Positions 1 through 8,414 of a stretch of 64,000 nt of DNA are shown here, piece after piece. The first letter of the stretch is position 1; each line of letters opens with the position of its first letter. Source of the stretch: CAZPHI01 sp964586425 (lineage in GTDB: Bacteria; Bacillota; Clostridia; Lachnospirales; Lachnospiraceae); assembly GCA_964586425.1 (NCBI GenBank), contig CAZPHI010000004.1:14553-78552 (forward strand). Direction: 5' to 3'. The translations under genes and the position numbers were made by a program. The notes below the pieces were generated by a model. It did no database searches. It was given only the letters and a program-made list of their open reading frames with translations, and was not told the DNA's origin.

Positions 1-542
1 TCAAGAGAGCAAATCATCCAAGTATTGGATGGTGGGCACTTCCAGGTGGATTTGTTGATTTTATGGAGGATACAGATAAAGCTGCAAAGAGAGAGTTAAT
101 GGAAGAAACTGGTATAGATAATATTAATATTGAACAGTTAAAATCCTACGGTGCATATAATAGGGACCCAAGGACAAGAATAATTACTACAGCATATGTA
201 GCGATTGTGGATGATAGCAAAGCGCTTGCGACAGCTGGAGATGATGCCAAAGATGCGGCATGGTTTGAAATCGAGGATATTCTTATTAGAAGATTGAATA
301 TGGGAGAGCGTACCAGAGAAGAACACAGAGTGTCACTTATGGATATTAAGACTGGTAATAATCCAACGGCGATTGTATCTAAGGAATATAATAATAATGC
401 AATATTAGATAATGTAGAATATAATGTGTGTAATCGTAATATGTTAGCGGCAGATCATGGAGCAATTATACTTGAAGGGTATGAATATGTAAGCAGAAAG
501 TTGAGAGAGTATTATGAAAAAGCAAAATTGGAAACCAGGTAA
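1..542 (+). CDS. NUDIX hydrolase (5' partial)
   Basis: The frame is open from base 3, so the gene begins upstream of the window; about 179 residues are visible. A perfect Nudix box follows the WWALPGG stretch: G-x5-E-x7-REL-x-EE-x-GI, spanning about 36-107. Nudix enzymes hydrolyse nucleoside diphosphates linked to another group, using Mg2+ bound by the REXXEE glutamates. The box followed by a long C-terminal part suggests an ADP-ribose or NAD-related pyrophosphatase, but the substrate cannot be read from sequence. The ATG at 63 lies inside the Nudix box and cannot be the start. The 3' end overlaps the flavin reductase gene by 29 bp, so the two are probably translationally coupled. Confidence 0.93.
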   Translation, partial: KRANHPSIGWWALPGGFVDFMEDTDKAAKRELMEETGIDNINIEQLKSYGAYNRDPRTRIITTAYVAIVDDSKALATAGDDAKDAAWFEIEDILIRRLNMGERTREEHRVSLMDIKTGNNPTAIVSKEYNNNAILDNVEYNVCNRNMLAADHGAIILEGYEYVSRKLREYYEKAKLETR

Positions 543-1146
543 TATGCTATATCCATTACCAGCGGTAATGATTAGTTGTCAAAGAGAGAATGAAAAGCCT
601 AATATTATAACTGTAGCATGGGCTGGTACAATATGTACTAATCCACCAATGGTTTCTATATCGGTAAGGCCGGAAAGATATTCATATGATATAATCAAAG
701 AGACAAAGGAGTTCGTAATTAATCTGACAACGGAGGAACTTACGTATGCAACTGATTATTGTGGGGTAAGATCCGGACGTGATGTTGACAAATTCAAAGA
801 ATTAGGATTAACACCTCAGGCTATGGAACATGTATCAGTACCGGGAATTGAAGAGTCGCCTGTTAATATTGAGTGTAAGGTGGTTGAGATTAAGGAACTG
901 GGAAGTCATCATATGTTCATTGCAACGGTAGAGGGTGTTAGCGTAGATGAGCAATATATGGATGAAAAGAACAAGTTTGATCTGAATAGTAGTAAACTGT
1001 GTGTGTATTCACATGGTGAGTATTATGGATTAGGTAAAAAGCTTGGAACATTCGGCTATTCAGTAGCAAAAAAGAAATCAAAAAAAATACAGGGAAATAG
1101 AGTAAACAGGGATGAAAATAAACTACATCAAAATAAAAAACTATAA
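514..1146 (+). CDS. Flavin reductase family protein (flavoredoxin-like)
   Basis: 210 residues. The first ~180 match the FMN-binding split-barrel of flavin reductase/flavoredoxin proteins: an N-terminal PLPAVMISC segment, the TVAWAGTICTNPPMVSISV strand pair that binds FMN, and the FVINL segment. The likely role is FMN-dependent electron transfer in the cytosol; the partner is unknown. The start is inside the end of the NUDIX gene. The protein has a Lys/Asn-rich tail of about 25 residues after the usual YGLGKKLGTFGYSV ending, and this tail runs 35 bp into the next gene. Family members normally stop near this point, so the tail may be a stop-loss extension (inference). Confidence 0.88.
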   Translation: MKKQNWKPGNMLYPLPAVMISCQRENEKPNIITVAWAGTICTNPPMVSISVRPERYSYDIIKETKEFVINLTTEELTYATDYCGVRSGRDVDKFKELGLTPQAMEHVSVPGIEESPVNIECKVVEIKELGSHHMFIATVEGVSVDEQYMDEKNKFDLNSSKLCVYSHGEYYGLGKKLGTFGYSVAKKKSKKIQGNRVNRDENKLHQNKKL

Positions 1147-2977
1147 ATCAATTGAGGAACTTGAAATCACAGATATTGAAGATGTTCTTATTCTGGTAGG
1201 ACGTAATAATGCTGGAAAAAGTGTGGTTCTTGATGCAATAAGAGCTGTATCTGGTTATTATGTGATTAGTGGGAATGATTTTAACAATAGTGAAGGTAAT
1301 ATTGTTATCAGTATGAAGCTTGCAATAGATGATAATGACTTAAGATATATGTGTGATAAAGGAACAGTAAGTAATTTTAAGCATTATGATTTATGGATTA
1401 AGGATTTTAAGACAAAGCTTCCGTCGTACAAAGATGGTGAACTTGTATTTGATTTTGTATACAGTCGTGATGGTGTTGTAAGATATAGAGACGGAGTGCA
1501 TAAGAATAATAGTTATATTAAGGCGGTTGTACCAAAGATATATTTTGTGGATCATTACAGAGACAAATCATCCATTCAGGAAGATTTGATTATGCTGCAG
1601 GGCAAAGGGGATTATGCAAAGCTTAAGAATAATGACTGCATTTTTGAGAAGAATAAGCCATGTAATCAGTGTTTTAATTGTATTGGAATGATTAATAAAA
1701 AGAAACCTGAACAATTGTCACTTGTAGAAACTGCAAGACTTATGCAGTATAAGCTTTTTGATATTAATCTTGCGCAGTTTGAAGATAAACTGAATGAGAA
1801 TTTTGAAAGAAATGGTGGAAAAGGTGAACAAATTCATTATGAAATTAACTTTGATGTTGAAGAATTAATGAAGATTAATACTGTTGTATATAATAAGACC
1901 AGGAATACGGAAGGAGAATTATCTTCGCTGTCTGAAGGTCTTAACAGCATCTACATATTATCATTGTTGGAAACATATGCAGATAATGGTAATACAGCGC
2001 CATATATTATCTTAATTGAGGATCCAGAGATATATCTGCATCCACAGCTACAGAAGGTAGCGAGTGAGATTTTGTACAGATTATCTAAGAAAAACCAGGT
2101 AATTTTCTCAACTCATTCACCAACCATGCTTTTTAATTTCACGACAAAGCAGATAAGACAGGTCATTGTAAATAGGGACAATAACACAACAATCAATGAA
2201 GAGGCGGATATCGATGATATACTAGATGATTTGGGATATGCAGCTAATGATCTGATGAATGTAAGCTTTGTGTTCATTGTTGAAGGAAAGCAGGATAGAA
2301 GCCGACTTCCACTATTACTTGAGCGTTTTTACTCAGAGATATATGACAGCTCTGGCAAGCTTAATCGTATTGCAATAATTGCTACTAACAGCTGCACCAA
2401 TATTAAAACTTATGCTAATCTAAAATATATTAACACACTGTATCTAAAGGATCAGTTTTTGATGATTAGAGATGGTGATGGCAAGAACAGAAAGCGACTT
2501 ACAGACCAGCTCACGAACTATTACAGCGAACGTGCTAAACAGGATGTAGGAAATCTTCCGCGTGTAACAGACCGGAATGTGCTTATTCTAAAGTATTATT
2601 CTTTTGAAAATTATTTTCTTGATCCAGAGGTAATGACTAAGATAGGTGTGGTTAAAAGTGTTGATGAGTTCTATGATATTCTCTATAGTAAGTATAAAGA
2701 GTATCTGTATAAGCTTGTTAGTACCAAAAAGATGCTGGACAAACTGGGACTTGTGATTGACTCACGACAGAAGCTTATCGATAATATGGAGAATATTAGA
2801 ATATATGTCAGAGGACATAATTTGTATGATATCTTCTATGGAAGGTATAAGGGTGAGCGTGAAAATGCTATCTTGAGGGCATACATTGAGACTGCCCCTA
2901 AAAAAAATTTTGATGATATATTTGAGGCTATTGATAGGTTTGTGTATTTCCAAAGCCGTAGAAATAATTTGAAATAA
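1112..2977 (+). CDS. OLD-family ATPase/TOPRIM nuclease-like protein
   Basis: 621 residues. The N-terminal ABC/RecF-type ATPase has Walker A GRNNAGKS (30-37), a LSEGLNS signature-like segment, Walker B ILIEDPEIYLHP and a STHSPT switch-histidine motif. A C-terminal TOPRIM domain follows, with the acidic motifs FIVEGKQD and IRDGDGK. This is the architecture of OLD endonucleases and GajA, which cut or nick DNA under ATP control. Residues 176-190 carry a C-x7-C-x2-C-x2-C cluster, which could bind zinc or an Fe-S cluster and is not part of the core fold as I know it. The later YSFENYFLDPE segment recalls the IENY pattern of DUF4435/AriB-type TOPRIM proteins. No UvrD-like (GajB) partner is adjacent. 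The ribosome binding site is weak and the start overlaps the upstream gene, so coupling is likely. Confidence 0.85.
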   Translation: MKINYIKIKNYKSIEELEITDIEDVLILVGRNNAGKSVVLDAIRAVSGYYVISGNDFNNSEGNIVISMKLAIDDNDLRYMCDKGTVSNFKHYDLWIKDFKTKLPSYKDGELVFDFVYSRDGVVRYRDGVHKNNSYIKAVVPKIYFVDHYRDKSSIQEDLIMLQGKGDYAKLKNNDCIFEKNKPCNQCFNCIGMINKKKPEQLSLVETARLMQYKLFDINLAQFEDKLNENFERNGGKGEQIHYEINFDVEELMKINTVVYNKTRNTEGELSSLSEGLNSIYILSLLETYADNGNTAPYIILIEDPEIYLHPQLQKVASEILYRLSKKNQVIFSTHSPTMLFNFTTKQIRQVIVNRDNNTTINEEADIDDILDDLGYAANDLMNVSFVFIVEGKQDRSRLPLLLERFYSEIYDSSGKLNRIAIIATNSCTNIKTYANLKYINTLYLKDQFLMIRDGDGKNRKRLTDQLTNYYSERAKQDVGNLPRVTDRNVLILKYYSFENYFLDPEVMTKIGVVKSVDEFYDILYSKYKEYLYKLVSTKKMLDKLGLVIDSRQKLIDNMENIRIYVRGHNLYDIFYGRYKGERENAILRAYIETAPKKNFDDIFEAIDRFVYFQSRRNNLK

Positions 2978-2985
2978 TATATTGT

Positions 2986-3333
2986 CTACATAATAATATT
3001 ATGTATATTATCAAGAGCTGTTTTAATAAGTATTAACTGCTCTTCTGTACATTTTGAAAAAATATTCTGCAAAAGATATTGATCTGGGTCAGAATATTTT
3101 TTTTGAGTATTTCTAAGAAGATAATCTGTAGAGACATCAAAATAATCTGCGATTTTAATAAGAGTATGAAGACTTATTCGGGCATTACCACTTTCAATAT
3201 TGGATATATGTGAAGCTGAGATATTAAGTAAAGCAGCAAGCTCAGAATGAGTCATATGATGTGAAACGCGCAGGCTTTTCATACGTTTACCGAGTTCAAC
3301 ATAGTTGATATAAGAATCCTGATTATATTTCAT
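2986..3333 (-). CDS. XRE-family transcriptional regulator
   Basis: 115 residues. A Cro/C1-type helix-turn-helix lies at about residues 12-68, with LGKRMKSLR, the recognition segment LNISASHISNIESG and the closing IADYFDVSTDYLL. The remaining ~45 residues are helical and probably dimerise. The gene is tail-to-tail with the OLD-type gene, with 8 bp between stops. A GGAGGG ribosome binding site lies just upstream. A 10-bp inverted repeat around the presumed promoter suggests autoregulation. Targets other than itself cannot be deduced. Confidence 0.93.
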   Translation of the reverse strand: MKYNQDSYINYVELGKRMKSLRVSHHMTHSELAALLNISASHISNIESGNARISLHTLIKIADYFDVSTDYLLRNTQKKYSDPDQYLLQNIFSKCTEEQLILIKTALDNIHNIIM

Positions 3334-3347
3334 AAAAAAACCCTCCG

Positions 3348-3395
3348 TATGTTATAAAATATAATTAATAAAACTATATAACGTATTATAACATA
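3348..3395 (-). promoter_or_regulatory. Promoter/operator of the XRE gene
   Basis: TATGTTATAA (3348-3357) and its exact reverse complement TTATAACATA (3386-3395) are separated by 28 bp. The minus-strand reading of the second arm contains TATAAT, a good -10 box at 3385-3390, placing the transcription start between the arms. The pattern fits a dimeric or tetrameric HTH repressor bound across its own promoter. The sequence symmetry is seen; the function is inferred. Confidence 0.5.
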
Positions 3396-3476
3396 TGGGA
3401 GATTATTAAGAAGTATATATAAACTTTTTGTTGCATTATAATTATATATATATGTAAACACATACATTTATTTGAT

Positions 3477-4535
3477 CTAGTATTGCTTAATCAGATTCAT
3501 TATAGTCTCAATTGCGTTGTTCTGCGTGCTTGATGACATCTTCTTTGTGTATGAAGCACGTAAATCATAGGTTTCATTAACGGCATTAAGCAAGGTCTCA
3601 GGAGTGACATCTTCTTCCATAAGAACTTTACTATAGCCTTGCTTAGCGAATGAACGAGCATTAAGAATTTGATCACCACGGCTTGCATTAGCAGAAAGTG
3701 GAATGAGGATATTAGGTTTTCTTAATGCAAGTAACTCACATATAGCATTAGCACCGGCTCTTGATATTACAATATCGGACATTGCAAAGAGGTCTCTAAG
3801 TTCTTTGTCTATGTATTCAAATTGAACATAGCCATCAGTATTGTTAAGTGATGAATCTGTTTTTCCTTTGCCACATAGATGAACTATCTGGTATCTGTTA
3901 AGAAGTTCAGGTAATACTTTTCGAACAGCTTCATTAACCTTGACAGCACCAGTACTTCCTCCGACAACCATAATAATTGGTTTTTCAGAATTAAAACCAC
4001 AGAATTCGCGTCCTTTAATAGCATTGCCACTAAGAAGTTCGGCTCTTATTGGGGAACCTGTAAGTACTGCTTTGGATTTTGGAAGATATTCAATAGTTTC
4101 TGGAAAGTTGCAGCAGATTTTGACAGCGCTTCTCATCGCGATTTTGTTGGCAAGACCAGGAGTCATATCTGATTCATGAATAATTGCAGGAATATGTCTG
4201 CTTTTTGCTGCAAGAACTACAGGAACAGAGACAAATCCACCTTTTGAGAATACAACGTCAGGTTTTATTTGTTTCATTAATTTTTTTGCCTGAAATAATC
4301 CATGAAGTACACGGAATGGATCAGAGAGATTCTTAAGGCTCTTATATCGTCTCAATTTGCCTGAAGAGATACCATAGTAGGTAATTCCTAGGTCCTCAAT
4401 AAGCTTCTTCTCAATTCCTTCATATGAACCTATGTAAGATATGTCATAACCAGCTTCTACAAGACTAGGAAGTAATGCTATGTTAGGTGTTACATGTCCA
4501 GCGGTTCCACCGCCTGTTAGTACAATTTTTTTCAT
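3477..4535 (-). CDS. murG: MurG, lipid I GlcNAc transferase
   Basis: 352 residues from the ATG at 4535, which has GAAAGGAT upstream; the longer frame to 4565 lacks such a site. MurG transfers GlcNAc from UDP-GlcNAc to lipid I to make lipid II on the inner face of the membrane. Visible motifs are the N-terminal glycine loop TGGGTAGHVTPN, FSKGGFVSVPVVLAA, HESDMTPGLANK (a MurG variant seen in Firmicutes), the second-domain loop VVGGSTGAVKVNEAV, and the donor-binding SRAGANAICELLALRKPNILIPL with SRGDQ. It lies outside any dcw cluster. It is preceded by an unusual structured leader (4562-4671). Confidence 0.95.
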   Translation of the reverse strand: MKKIVLTGGGTAGHVTPNIALLPSLVEAGYDISYIGSYEGIEKKLIEDLGITYYGISSGKLRRYKSLKNLSDPFRVLHGLFQAKKLMKQIKPDVVFSKGGFVSVPVVLAAKSRHIPAIIHESDMTPGLANKIAMRSAVKICCNFPETIEYLPKSKAVLTGSPIRAELLSGNAIKGREFCGFNSEKPIIMVVGGSTGAVKVNEAVRKVLPELLNRYQIVHLCGKGKTDSSLNNTDGYVQFEYIDKELRDLFAMSDIVISRAGANAICELLALRKPNILIPLSANASRGDQILNARSFAKQGYSKVLMEEDVTPETLLNAVNETYDLRASYTKKMSSSTQNNAIETIMNLIKQY

Positions 4536-4561
4536 ATTAATCCTTTCTATAATAAATAATT

Positions 4562-4671
4562 GCAAAACTCTGAAATTATTATTGAACCGCTACGCTTAAG
4601 CACGAGCGGAAGCGTGTACGCGTGAATTACGTCCTGGTTGTACATATATAATATTAAAAATAGAGTTTTGC
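4562..4671. repeat. GC-richer leader bounded by 10-bp inverted repeats
   Basis: GCAAAACTCT at 4562-4571 and its exact reverse complement AGAGTTTTGC at 4662-4671 enclose about 90 bp. The central part (about 4586-4636) is clearly richer in G+C than its surroundings and contains the palindrome CGCTTAAGCG-like core and CCGCT/AGCGG arms. It lies between murG and the radical SAM gene, just upstream of the murG start. It could be a structured murG 5' leader or a small MITE-like insertion. I see no known riboswitch motif. Confidence 0.4.
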
Positions 4672-4709
4672 CATTATCTATATATTATATTACTATTATA
4701 TGCATTAAT

Positions 4710-5504
4710 CTATTTTTTAAAACGTTCTTTATAGCTACAATGTATGCAAAGGGGTTCCACAGCTTTTCGATTTCTTGTGAAATTCCATATTATATCCTGG
4801 CATCTTTGGCCGGTAAGAATATCGTTAAGTGGTATATCAAGTATATTACCAAGATTAACGGTGCCATTGCCATCAAGGCAGCATGGAACAACGGAGCCAT
4901 CACAGAGGATTGCCATGTGTGACTTGAGTCCCTGACAGGTTCCATCTGTACAGGAATATGAATTACTTGTATCAGGCCACTCAAAGGGACTACCAACATT
5001 GATATGAAGACGTTTTCTGATATCTATATTACTTTGACCAAAGATATATGGATTAACAGGTGTTACCCATAGTCGAATGGATATCTCAGTATCAGTTAAC
5101 TCATTAATCTTATTGCAGCAGTAAAAGACATCATGTACGTATTGGTCAATATCAACAGATGAATTATCATCTGCGCTGTGGAAGGATATGTTAATCTGCT
5201 TGACTGGATGTCTTAATAATATATCAAGCCTGTCTAATAGAAGTGTTCCATTAGTCGTGATACACACCTGTATTCCAGCCTGTTCACATATTGCAAGAAT
5301 CTCTTCTAGATGCGGGTGAAGCAGGGGTTCACCTTTAACATGAAGATATATATAATTAGTATAATTCTTAATGTCATCTATTATATGCTGAAATTCATCA
5401 ACCTTCATATAATGTTTTGGCCGTTTTGTTTCCTGACAAAAAGAGCAGTCAAGATTACATGAATTGGTAATCTCTACATATATTCGTTTAAATCGTTTTG
5501 CCAT
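4710..5504 (-). CDS. Radical SAM/SPASM-like protein
   Basis: 264 residues. The N-terminal VEITNSCNLDCSFCQE holds the radical SAM C-x3-C-x2-C motif (Cys16, 20, 23) that binds the 4Fe-4S cluster and S-adenosylmethionine. HVKGEPLLHPHLEEIL and ITTNGTLL are the usual following strands. The C-terminal part has CDGSVVPCCLDGNGTVNLGNI and a final CIHC, as in SPASM-type auxiliary cluster domains. Such proteins modify peptides, cofactors or tRNA; the substrate is not evident. The stop of the upstream TSCPD gene is 2 bp from this start, so the two form an operon. Confidence 0.88.
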   Translation of the reverse strand: MAKRFKRIYVEITNSCNLDCSFCQETKRPKHYMKVDEFQHIIDDIKNYTNYIYLHVKGEPLLHPHLEEILAICEQAGIQVCITTNGTLLLDRLDILLRHPVKQINISFHSADDNSSVDIDQYVHDVFYCCNKINELTDTEISIRLWVTPVNPYIFGQSNIDIRKRLHINVGSPFEWPDTSNSYSCTDGTCQGLKSHMAILCDGSVVPCCLDGNGTVNLGNILDIPLNDILTGQRCQDIIWNFTRNRKAVEPLCIHCSYKERFKK

Positions 5505-5506
5505 AG

Positions 5507-5752
5507 TTAGTTATTTGCTTTGTACTGTTTAAGTGCAGTAGCTAACTGGTCAGGACAAGAAGTTGACTTAAAACCGCATTTGATACCATCCATGCGCTTA
5601 ATAGCTTCATCGATATCCATTCCTTCGATAAGTTTTGCGACTCCCTGTGTGTTACCAGAACATCCTCCCTCGAAAGAAACATTAGTTACTTTATTGTCGA
5701 CTACATCAAATTCGATTGAGCGTGAACATACGCCTCTTGTCATATATTTCAT
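5507..5752 (-). CDS. TSCPD domain protein (TIGR03905-like)
   Basis: 81 residues covering the whole small domain. Landmarks are GVCSRSIEFDV, the GGCSGNTQGV loop and the signature STSCPDQLA near the C-terminus. The domain also occurs at the end of some ribonucleotide reductases. The four cysteines of GVCS, GGCSGN, KCGF and SCPD could bind a metal. The function of stand-alone members is unknown. It is the first gene of a minus-strand pair with the radical SAM protein, which hints at a shared role (inference). Confidence 0.88.
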   Translation of the reverse strand: MKYMTRGVCSRSIEFDVVDNKVTNVSFEGGCSGNTQGVAKLIEGMDIDEAIKRMDGIKCGFKSTSCPDQLATALKQYKANN

Positions 5753-5858
5753 AAGTTTTTTACACTACCTTTCTAATTATAATTACGTTGGCATTATAGC
5801 ACATATAATGCTATAATAATAGTATTGAATCATAAATTATATGGAGGAAAAACACAAT

Positions 5859-6551
5859 ATGATAGGTATCATTGGAGCAATGGATGAGGAAGTTAATAAC
5901 ATCGTTGAGAGTATGGTAATTGATAAAACCGAAGAGAAAGCGGGAATGAAATTCAATAAGGGTACGCTTGCTGGAAAAGATGTAGTTATTGTAAGAAGTG
6001 GAATTGGCAAAGTTAATGCGGCTGTATGTACTCAGATTCTTTGCGATGATTTTAATGTAGATTATGTAATTAATACAGGAATTGCAGGTTCACTTAAGAA
6101 TGAGATTAATATAGGAGATATAGTAGTTTCAAGTGATGTCGTTCATCATGATGTAGATGCTACAGGATTTGGATATCAGGTTGGTCAGATACCAAGAATG
6201 GATACATTGGGTTTTGCAGCTGACAAGAAATTAATTGAATTAGCTAAGGAATCATGCAAAAAGGTAGTGCCAGAGATAGAAGTATTTGAAGGACGAGTTG
6301 TAAGTGGTGACCAGTTTATCTCTGATAAGTCAGTAAAAGAAACAATTTCAGCTAATTTTGATGGCTTCTGTACAGAGATGGAAGGAGCAGCAATTGCACA
6401 GGCAGCATATCTTAATAAGGTGCCTTTTGTAATTCTTCGTGCAATTTCTGATAAGGCTGATGATTCCGCAACAGTTGATTATCCTACATTTGAAGCTCAG
6501 GCAATAAAGCATTCTGTATTATTAATTAAAGAATTAGTAGGAAGAATCTAA
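5859..6551 (+). CDS. mtnN: MTA/SAH nucleosidase
   Basis: 230 residues from the ATG at 5859. The upstream in-frame ATG at 5841 overlaps the GGAGG ribosome binding site (5843-5847) and is rejected. The enzyme cleaves 5'-methylthioadenosine and S-adenosylhomocysteine to adenine plus the thio-sugar, feeding methionine salvage and making the AI-2 precursor. Motifs are GIIGAMDEEV at the start, VIVRSGIGKVNAA, NTGIAGSL, the CTEMEGAAIAQ nucleoside site and the catalytic Asp in RAISDKADDSA. It is monocistronic, divergent from the TSCPD gene. Confidence 0.96.
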   Translation: MIGIIGAMDEEVNNIVESMVIDKTEEKAGMKFNKGTLAGKDVVIVRSGIGKVNAAVCTQILCDDFNVDYVINTGIAGSLKNEINIGDIVVSSDVVHHDVDATGFGYQVGQIPRMDTLGFAADKKLIELAKESCKKVVPEIEVFEGRVVSGDQFISDKSVKETISANFDGFCTEMEGAAIAQAAYLNKVPFVILRAISDKADDSATVDYPTFEAQAIKHSVLLIKELVGRI

Positions 6552-6630
6552 TTATAAGATAAATAACTGTCATATAATAAGATGTCGCTGCATATAATCT
6601 AAGAAAAAGCTTAGAGAGGATGTAGCAAGG

Positions 6631-6960
6631 ATGATTTATATAATAGCAGGAATAATAGGATTATTTGTAATAGTATTACTTATTGAAACAATCGTGTTAA
6701 CCTCAGTTTTAAAGGAGATAAAGCATTTGATTAATGCAAAAACAATTGAGGAAAAGAGACGTAATATTCTTGGGGATAATCTGGCCAATGCTGTGACGGA
6801 ACAAAACATATATAATAATAAACAAGCATATGCCCCAAAGCTTACAAAACAAAATGAAAATGAGTTTAAAAGATTAAGTCAAAAATACAAGAAAATTCAG
6901 CAGGAACGCGACTGTAGGGATGATATAATTGGACAAGTTCTAGACGAATTTCTTACTTGA
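6631..6960 (+). CDS. Small membrane-anchored coiled-coil protein, unknown
   Basis: 109 residues. Residues 2-27 form one hydrophobic helix (Ile/Leu/Val-rich). The rest is charged and helical, with EFKRLSQKYKKIQQER suggesting a short coiled coil. A GAGAGG ribosome binding site lies 11 bp upstream. I do not recognise a family. It stands alone between mtnN and pgi. It would have its C-terminal domain in the cytosol if the positive-inside rule applies, because Lys/Arg follow the helix. Confidence 0.75.
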   Translation: MIYIIAGIIGLFVIVLLIETIVLTSVLKEIKHLINAKTIEEKRRNILGDNLANAVTEQNIYNNKQAYAPKLTKQNENEFKRLSQKYKKIQQERDCRDDIIGQVLDEFLT

Positions 6961-7052
6961 ATAATGACTATATAATGGTATAATAATTGTATACACAATT
7001 GTCTTACGAAGAGACGTAAAAAGTGAATATACATAGTGGAGGTTTGTGAAGT

Positions 7053-8402
7053 ATGAGCAATAAAGTTACATTTGATTATTCAAAAACAGGTAGTTTTATT
7101 AAAGCACATGAGATGGAATCAATGAAAGCGATTACAGAAAGTGCCAAAGAGTTGTTATTATCAAGAAAAGGCGCTGGTAATGATTATCTTGGATGGATTG
7201 ATCTTCCAGTAGACTATGACAAAGATGAGTTTGACAGAATTAAGAAGGCAGCAGCTAAGATTCAGTCTGATTCAGAAGTACTGTTGGTAATTGGTATCGG
7301 TGGTTCATATCTTGGAGCGAGAGCCGCAATTGAGTTTTTAAGACATAATTTCTATAATTCAGTATCAAAAGAAGTTAGAAAGACACCAGAGATTTATTTT
7401 GTTGGTAATAGTATCAGTTCTACATATATAGCTAATCTTATTGATGTAATTGGTGACAGAGATTTTTCTGTTAATATTATCTCTAAGTCAGGAACAACAA
7501 CAGAGCCAGCTATAGCTTTCAGAGTATTCAAATCAATGCTTGAGAAAAAGTATGGCAAAGAAGAAGCTGCAAAGAGAATATATGCTACAACAGATAAAGC
7601 TAAGGGAGCATTAAAGAACCTTGCTGATGCAGAAGGTTATGAGAAATTCGTAGTACCAGATGATGTAGGCGGACGTTTTTCAGTTCTTACAGCTGTTGGT
7701 CTTCTTGCAATCGCTGCAAGTGGTGCAGATATAGATAAGTTAATGGAAGGTGCAGCATCAGCTAGAAAGAGATGTCTTGAATTACCATTTGAAGAGAATG
7801 ATTCTATGCTTTATGCAGCAGTTAGAAATACACTTCTTAGAAAAGGTAAAGAGGTGGAAATCCTTTGCGATTATGAACCAAGTCTTCATTATACACTTGA
7901 ATGGTGGAAACAGTTATTTGGTGAGAGTGAAGGTAAGGATAATAAAGGATTATTACCAGCTTCTGTTGATCTTACAACAGATCTTCATTCAATGGGACAG
8001 TTTATTCAGGATGGCTCAAGAATTATGTTTGAGACAGTTCTTAATGTTGAACAGTCAAGATGTAATATTGTTATTGAAGAAGAAGCTAATGATCTTGATG
8101 GCTTAAATTATCTCGCTGGAAAGAGCGTTGATTTTGTTAATAAGAGTGCTATGAACGGAACAATTCTTGCTCATACAGATGGTAATGTTCCTAATGTAAT
8201 GGTTAAGATTCCAGAGCAGAACGAATTCTATCTTGGTGAATTGTTCTACTTCTTCGAGTTTGCATGTGGAATTAGTGGATACATTCTTGGTGTTAATCCA
8301 TTCAATCAGCCAGGCGTAGAAAGCTATAAGAAGAATATGTTCGCATTACTTGGCAAACCAGGATATGAGAAAGAAAGAGAAGAACTCTTAAAACGTCTAT
8401 AA
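7053..8402 (+). CDS. pgi: Glucose-6-phosphate isomerase
   Basis: 449 residues, the usual length of the shorter Firmicute enzyme. It interconverts glucose-6-phosphate and fructose-6-phosphate in glycolysis. Motifs are LLVIGIGGSYLGARAAIE, the phosphate-binding IISKSGTTTEPAIAF, the family signature DDVGGRFSVLTAVGLLA, and the C-terminal GVNPFNQPGVESYKKNMF that carries the catalytic lysine. A strong GGAGG site precedes the start. The dehydrogenase gene follows after 12 bp and is probably cotranscribed. Confidence 0.97.
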   Translation: MSNKVTFDYSKTGSFIKAHEMESMKAITESAKELLLSRKGAGNDYLGWIDLPVDYDKDEFDRIKKAAAKIQSDSEVLLVIGIGGSYLGARAAIEFLRHNFYNSVSKEVRKTPEIYFVGNSISSTYIANLIDVIGDRDFSVNIISKSGTTTEPAIAFRVFKSMLEKKYGKEEAAKRIYATTDKAKGALKNLADAEGYEKFVVPDDVGGRFSVLTAVGLLAIAASGADIDKLMEGAASARKRCLELPFEENDSMLYAAVRNTLLRKGKEVEILCDYEPSLHYTLEWWKQLFGESEGKDNKGLLPASVDLTTDLHSMGQFIQDGSRIMFETVLNVEQSRCNIVIEEEANDLDGLNYLAGKSVDFVNKSAMNGTILAHTDGNVPNVMVKIPEQNEFYLGELFYFFEFACGISGYILGVNPFNQPGVESYKKNMFALLGKPGYEKEREELLKRL

Positions 8403-8414
8403 GGATATAATGCT

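Noticed and set aside
1112..3333. Gabija or PARIS defence system
   Set aside because: No GajB-like UvrD helicase and no separate AriA/AriB pair. A lone OLD-type protein is not enough to name a system.
5841..5858. ATG at 5841 as the mtnN start
   Set aside because: It is part of the ribosome binding site for the ATG at 5859; the family starts with MIGIIGAMDEEV-like residues.
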